From assembly GCA_026770585.1 (NCBI GenBank), contig MU647215.1, forward strand, positions 72,979-95,166: a DNA stretch of 22,188 nt, written 5' to 3'. Shown here piece after piece: positions 19,644 through 22,188 of the stretch; position 1 is the first letter of the stretch, and each line of letters opens with the position of its first letter. The notes beneath the pieces are model-generated. The model ran no database searches, was not told the DNA's origin, and saw nothing but the letters and a program-made list of their open reading frames with translations. Source of the stretch: Baffinella frigidus. Its lineage: Eukaryota; Cryptophyceae; Cryptomonadales; Baffinellaceae. Both the position numbers and the translations under genes were made by a program.

Positions 19644-19785
19644 CGCACTGTGCTACATACTGTAACCCGTGTCAGCCGCTCATACGAGCTGTTTCCGGAT
19701 GGATTCGATCTCTACCTCCTACCTGGCAAGACCAACAGGGCTATTTTTTTACTCGAAAGTTGTCATGTGTGTACCACGAACCCAG

Positions 19786-19948
19786 CCACACAGCGGGCTA
19801 CGCAGAGGAAAAACTTCAGAATCAAGGCATTTCCGGTTACCTTATCCGTAGAACCCCCCCCCCTATGTCCCTACGGGTTGCCTACGGTAGGGTCCTAGGT
19901 CTTATCGCTTAGGGGTTATTCAAACGCCGTTCGAAGTCCGCTGTGCGG
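19786..19948. mobile_element. CCACACAGCGGGCTACG-end element, copy A
   Basis: CCACACAGCGGGCTACG to CGAAGTCCGCTGTGCGG, with inner TGCCTACGGTAGGGTCCTAG and TTATCGCTTAGGGGTTATTC. Confidence 0.85.
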
Positions 19949-20000
19949 ACTGTCAACTTGAGAATATTCCACGATTTCCCGGTACGCACCCAGTCTAATT

Positions 20001-20171
20001 TAATCGCGGCGAGTATTTCCCGAAAATATGATTTCGGGGACCTCCGATCCGATTTGCAACGAAAATTACTACACGGACGTGACCATTTTTAAAAGTACAG
20101 ACAAATCGTGTTGTAATTTTTGTTGAAAATACTTTTAAAATCGTATTTTCGGAAAATACTCGCCCGGATGA
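20001..20171. mobile_element. 171-bp fold-back element, TCATCCGGG-type ends
   Basis: CGGCGAGTATTTCCCGAAAA pairs with TTTTCGGAAAATACTCGCC; the right outer end reads TCATCCGGG on the complement. Inner GCAACGAAAATTACTACACG, GGACGTGACC. Confidence 0.82.
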
Positions 20172-20218
20172 GATTGAGCCTTTCTAGTGCAAACCATCCG
20201 AGAGTTAGTGAACAGGCG

Positions 20219-20344
20219 TACAGGGGTATCTCGAATGTAAGAACACGCTGACCCCCTAGGACCACGCCAGGGTCCTTGATAGGAGGCCTACACTAGTGTG
20301 CGGGTTCTCACGGGGTGCGGGCTATTCAGCTCGAGGTACCCATA
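20219..20344. mobile_element. Fold-back element copy 11, degraded
   Basis: TACAGGGGTATCTCGAATG at the left; the right end GCTCGAGGTACCCATA is eroded. The core CCTAGGACCACGCCAGGGTCC is still visible. Confidence 0.7.
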
Positions 20345-20380
20345 TCCCGTAAGTGACGAGTAGCCTACTACGTTCCTACT

Positions 20381-20484
20381 TATCCCTCAAGTGGCCAGTA
20401 GGCTCATACGCCCTACCGTAGGGCCCTAGGACCAGCCTAGGACCTCAGGCCCCCAAATTTGGAGGCCTGGTCACTGAAGGGATA
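20381..20484. mobile_element. TATCCCTTAAGTGGCC-end element, copy 3
   Basis: TATCCCTCAAGTGGCCAGTA to CTGGTCACTGAAGGGATA. It may sit inside an older, eroded relative whose traces are TATCCCGTAAGTGACGAGTA (20343) and ACTCTCCACTTGAATAGTGA (20523). Confidence 0.88.
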
Positions 20485-20529
20485 GGTAGGGGGCTACGAC
20501 CTGCTGGGGGTCAACTATGACCCACTCTC

Positions 20530-20611
20530 CACTTGAATAGTGAGAGGGTCTAAAATTAGATTTGAAAAGCAACTTGAATAGTGAGGGGGTTTGAATTAGA
20601 TATGAAAAGCA
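20530..20611. repeat. 41-bp tandem duplication
   Basis: CACTTGAATAGTGAGAGGGT..AATTAGATTTGAAAAGCAA repeated with few changes. Confidence 0.88.
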
Positions 20612-20773
20612 ACTTGTTCGAGTCAAATGGTATAACGCAGGGGCTTTAAATTCCCAACCCCCTTTGTACAAGCCACCCATTCGATGCTTTACGGATTGGA
20701 TTTCGGAAACTGGTGCTGTTAACTTCAGGGATTCGGGGGGCTGCTTTGTCACCTCAGACATGGATTCGATGAA

Positions 20774-20953
20774 GCCCCGTATCCGTGGGAGGTTCCGCGC
20801 CTGCGGAGAGAAATAAAATACGTATATTACGGACCAAAATCAACATGGCTACGTATATCCCGTTCCAAGAGAGAGACAAAATACGTATATTCCGGATCAA
20901 AATACATATATTACGGACTGATGCCCCGTATCCACGGGAGGTTCCGCTCCTGA
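20774..20953. repeat. Direct repeats of GCCCCGTATCCNNGGGAGG
   Basis: Copies at 20774-20804 and 20922-20953 surround several ACGTATATTACGGACC-type units; a further GTATTACGGATCGAAACCAA lies at 21407. Confidence 0.8.
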
Positions 20954-20988
20954 GAGAGAGACCGTTGTGAATACCAACGCGGCTGCCA

Positions 20989-21144
20989 TATCCCTTAAGT
21001 GGCCAGTAGGCGTATACGCCCTACGGTAGGGCCCTAGGACCTGCCTAGGACCTCTTGGCCGTCAAATTTGACTGCCAAGAGGTCCTAGGCAGGTCCTAGG
21101 GCCCTACCGTAGGGCGTATGAGCCTACTGGCCACTTAAGGGATA
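20989..21144. mobile_element. TATCCCTTAAGTGGCC-end element, copy 4, near-perfect palindrome
   Basis: 156 bp in which each half is almost the exact complement of the other, with a loop near TTTGACTGCC and a few mismatches only. Confidence 0.95.
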
Positions 21145-21202
21145 TGCACCCCCGCAGAGGCTGTCTCTGCAGAAACCGCGCCTGGGAGAGATACAACGCG
21201 TT

Positions 21203-21408
21203 CAAACCCTAAACCCTAAACCCTGAACCCTGAACCTTAGAGTACGCCCTAAACCCTAAACCCTAAACCCTGAACCCCTAACCCCGAAACCCTGAACCCT
21301 AAAGCACGTCCTAAACCCTCAACCCTCAACCCTCAACCCCCAACCCCGACACCCTGAACCCTAAAGCACACCCTAAACCCTACCACCCTCAACCCTCAAC
21401 CCTAATGC
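21203..21408 (-). repeat. Interstitial telomere-like block in opposite orientation
   Basis: CCCTAAA/CCCTGAA/CCCTCAA units on the plus strand. A higher-order period of about 61-64 bp is marked by GAACCYTARAGYACGCCCTAAA at about 21231, 21296 and 21357. Confidence 0.93.
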
Positions 21409-21488
21409 GTGTATTACGGATCGAAACCAACATGGCCACCATGTATTTTTGCAGCAGAAGATCTCTAGGGTAAATTGCATCAAGGCAC

Positions 21489-21563
21489 GTTGACTTTTGA
21501 TGAAAGGTTCGTAGTTGACTTTTGATGAAAGGTTCGTAGTTGACTTTTGATGAAAGGTTCGTA
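21489..21563. repeat. 25-bp minisatellite, three units
   Basis: Three identical copies of GTTGACTTTTGATGAAAGG plus TTCGTA. Confidence 0.97.
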
Positions 21564-21907
21564 CTGAGTAGTGTTCCACCGCAGAGTCCTAGGGCGGTGT
21601 GTTCTCTCGACATTCAGGTGCCCGTGTCAGCTTAGCAGCGAGCAAAGACCTTAAAGGTGAAAGACCTGTTCACCTTAAATTCGAGGTGGAATTTCGGTTA
21701 GGTTCCAGGGCAATGGATAAGATTCTAAAACTAATCGTTTAGATGGACTATATCCGTGAAACCCCCGGTGGTTGCTAAGTAGAGAAAGAGAGAAGTCCCA
21801 AACAGCGGGCTAAGGAATAACCATATGTTCCTACGGATTGCCTGCCGTAGAGACATTGGTCTTATCCACTTCTGGGTCATTCACGAAATCACTTCGCAGT
21901 CCCCTAT

Positions 21908-22068
21908 CCACACAGCGGACTTCGAAAAGATTTTGAATAGCCCCTAAGCGACAAGACCGAGGACCCTACGGTAGGCAAACCGTAGGGGCATAGGGGGTTT
22001 CCTACGGATGAAGTAACGTCAATGTGGCCCGATTTGCGCCGACCATCCCTTCGTAGCCCGCTGTGTGG
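21908..22068. mobile_element. CCACACAGCGGGCTACG-end element, copy B (inverted)
   Basis: CCACACAGCGGACTTCGAA to TCGTAGCCCGCTGTGTGG. Its interior (GAATAGCCCCTAAGCGACAA, ACCCTACGGTAGGC) is the reverse complement of copy A's. A diverged third copy, about 21799-21905, abuts it. Confidence 0.86.
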
Positions 22069-22188
22069 GGCGTGCGCACCTGGGACACGAGCGACGAAAA
22101 CCACAAACACTGCCCCCCAACCCCCCTGCTCTCCCGCGCCATCCGCTCCACAAACCCAACCTCCCCCCCAGGGCACCACAGCTCCCCC

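Overview
The window looks like a piece of a repeat-rich nuclear genome from a green alga, probably of prasinophyte grade. This rests on three things: one clearly conserved gene with 12 spliceosomal introns, plant-type telomere heptamers (TTTAGGG and variants) through introns and spacers, and closer resemblance of the encoded protein to plant than to animal homologues (for example [11 protein letters not shown] and SVIALHNL). The species is not provable from the sequence; a Pyramimonas/Cymbomonas-like alga is only an impression. No bacterial operons, tRNAs, rRNAs or CRISPR arrays were seen.

Only one gene is certain. It lies on the minus strand from 16299 (ATG) to 5841 (TAG) and encodes the 26S proteasome lid subunit Rpn8/PSMD7 in 13 exons: 1092 nt of coding sequence, 363 residues, spread over about 10.5 kb. 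I placed every exon by matching the conserved protein and by GT..AG borders with compatible phases. A second, partial gene is likely on the plus strand from about 17103, divergent from Rpn8, whose first exon resembles an F-box.

The most unusual content is inside the Rpn8 introns. Introns 9 and 12 consist essentially end to end of telomere-type heptamers, and introns 6, 8 and 10 contain long blocks of them, always with the coding strand reading CCCTAAA. Introns 4 to 8 and 10 also hold many partial copies of the neighbouring exon. Nearly all have the same orientation as their parent, lie in the adjacent intron, and many keep the splice site that faces that intron (acceptor-side copies upstream of the exon, donor-side copies downstream). 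I call these exon-edge echoes. The duplicated exon 11 edge is particularly regular: three in-frame copies about 225-235 bp apart, each after a pyrimidine tract.

The left flank (1-5640) and right flank (17446-22188) are repeat country. They contain: (i) about 120-bp fold-back elements with CAGGGGTACCTCG ends inserted at TA, one nested inside another; (ii) elements beginning TATCCCTTAAGTGGCC, including a 156-bp near-perfect palindrome; (iii) elements with CCACACAGCGGGCTACGA ends; (iv) elements with a TCATCCGGG-type end and a GTAGTAATTTTCGT core; (v) a SINE-like family of about 145 bp ending in a (GGACCTAAA)-type tail; (vi) minisatellites, GA/GT microsatellites and telomere-like blocks in both orientations. 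Families i, ii and iii have different ends but share an inner core of the type CCCTACGGTAGGGTCCTAGG.
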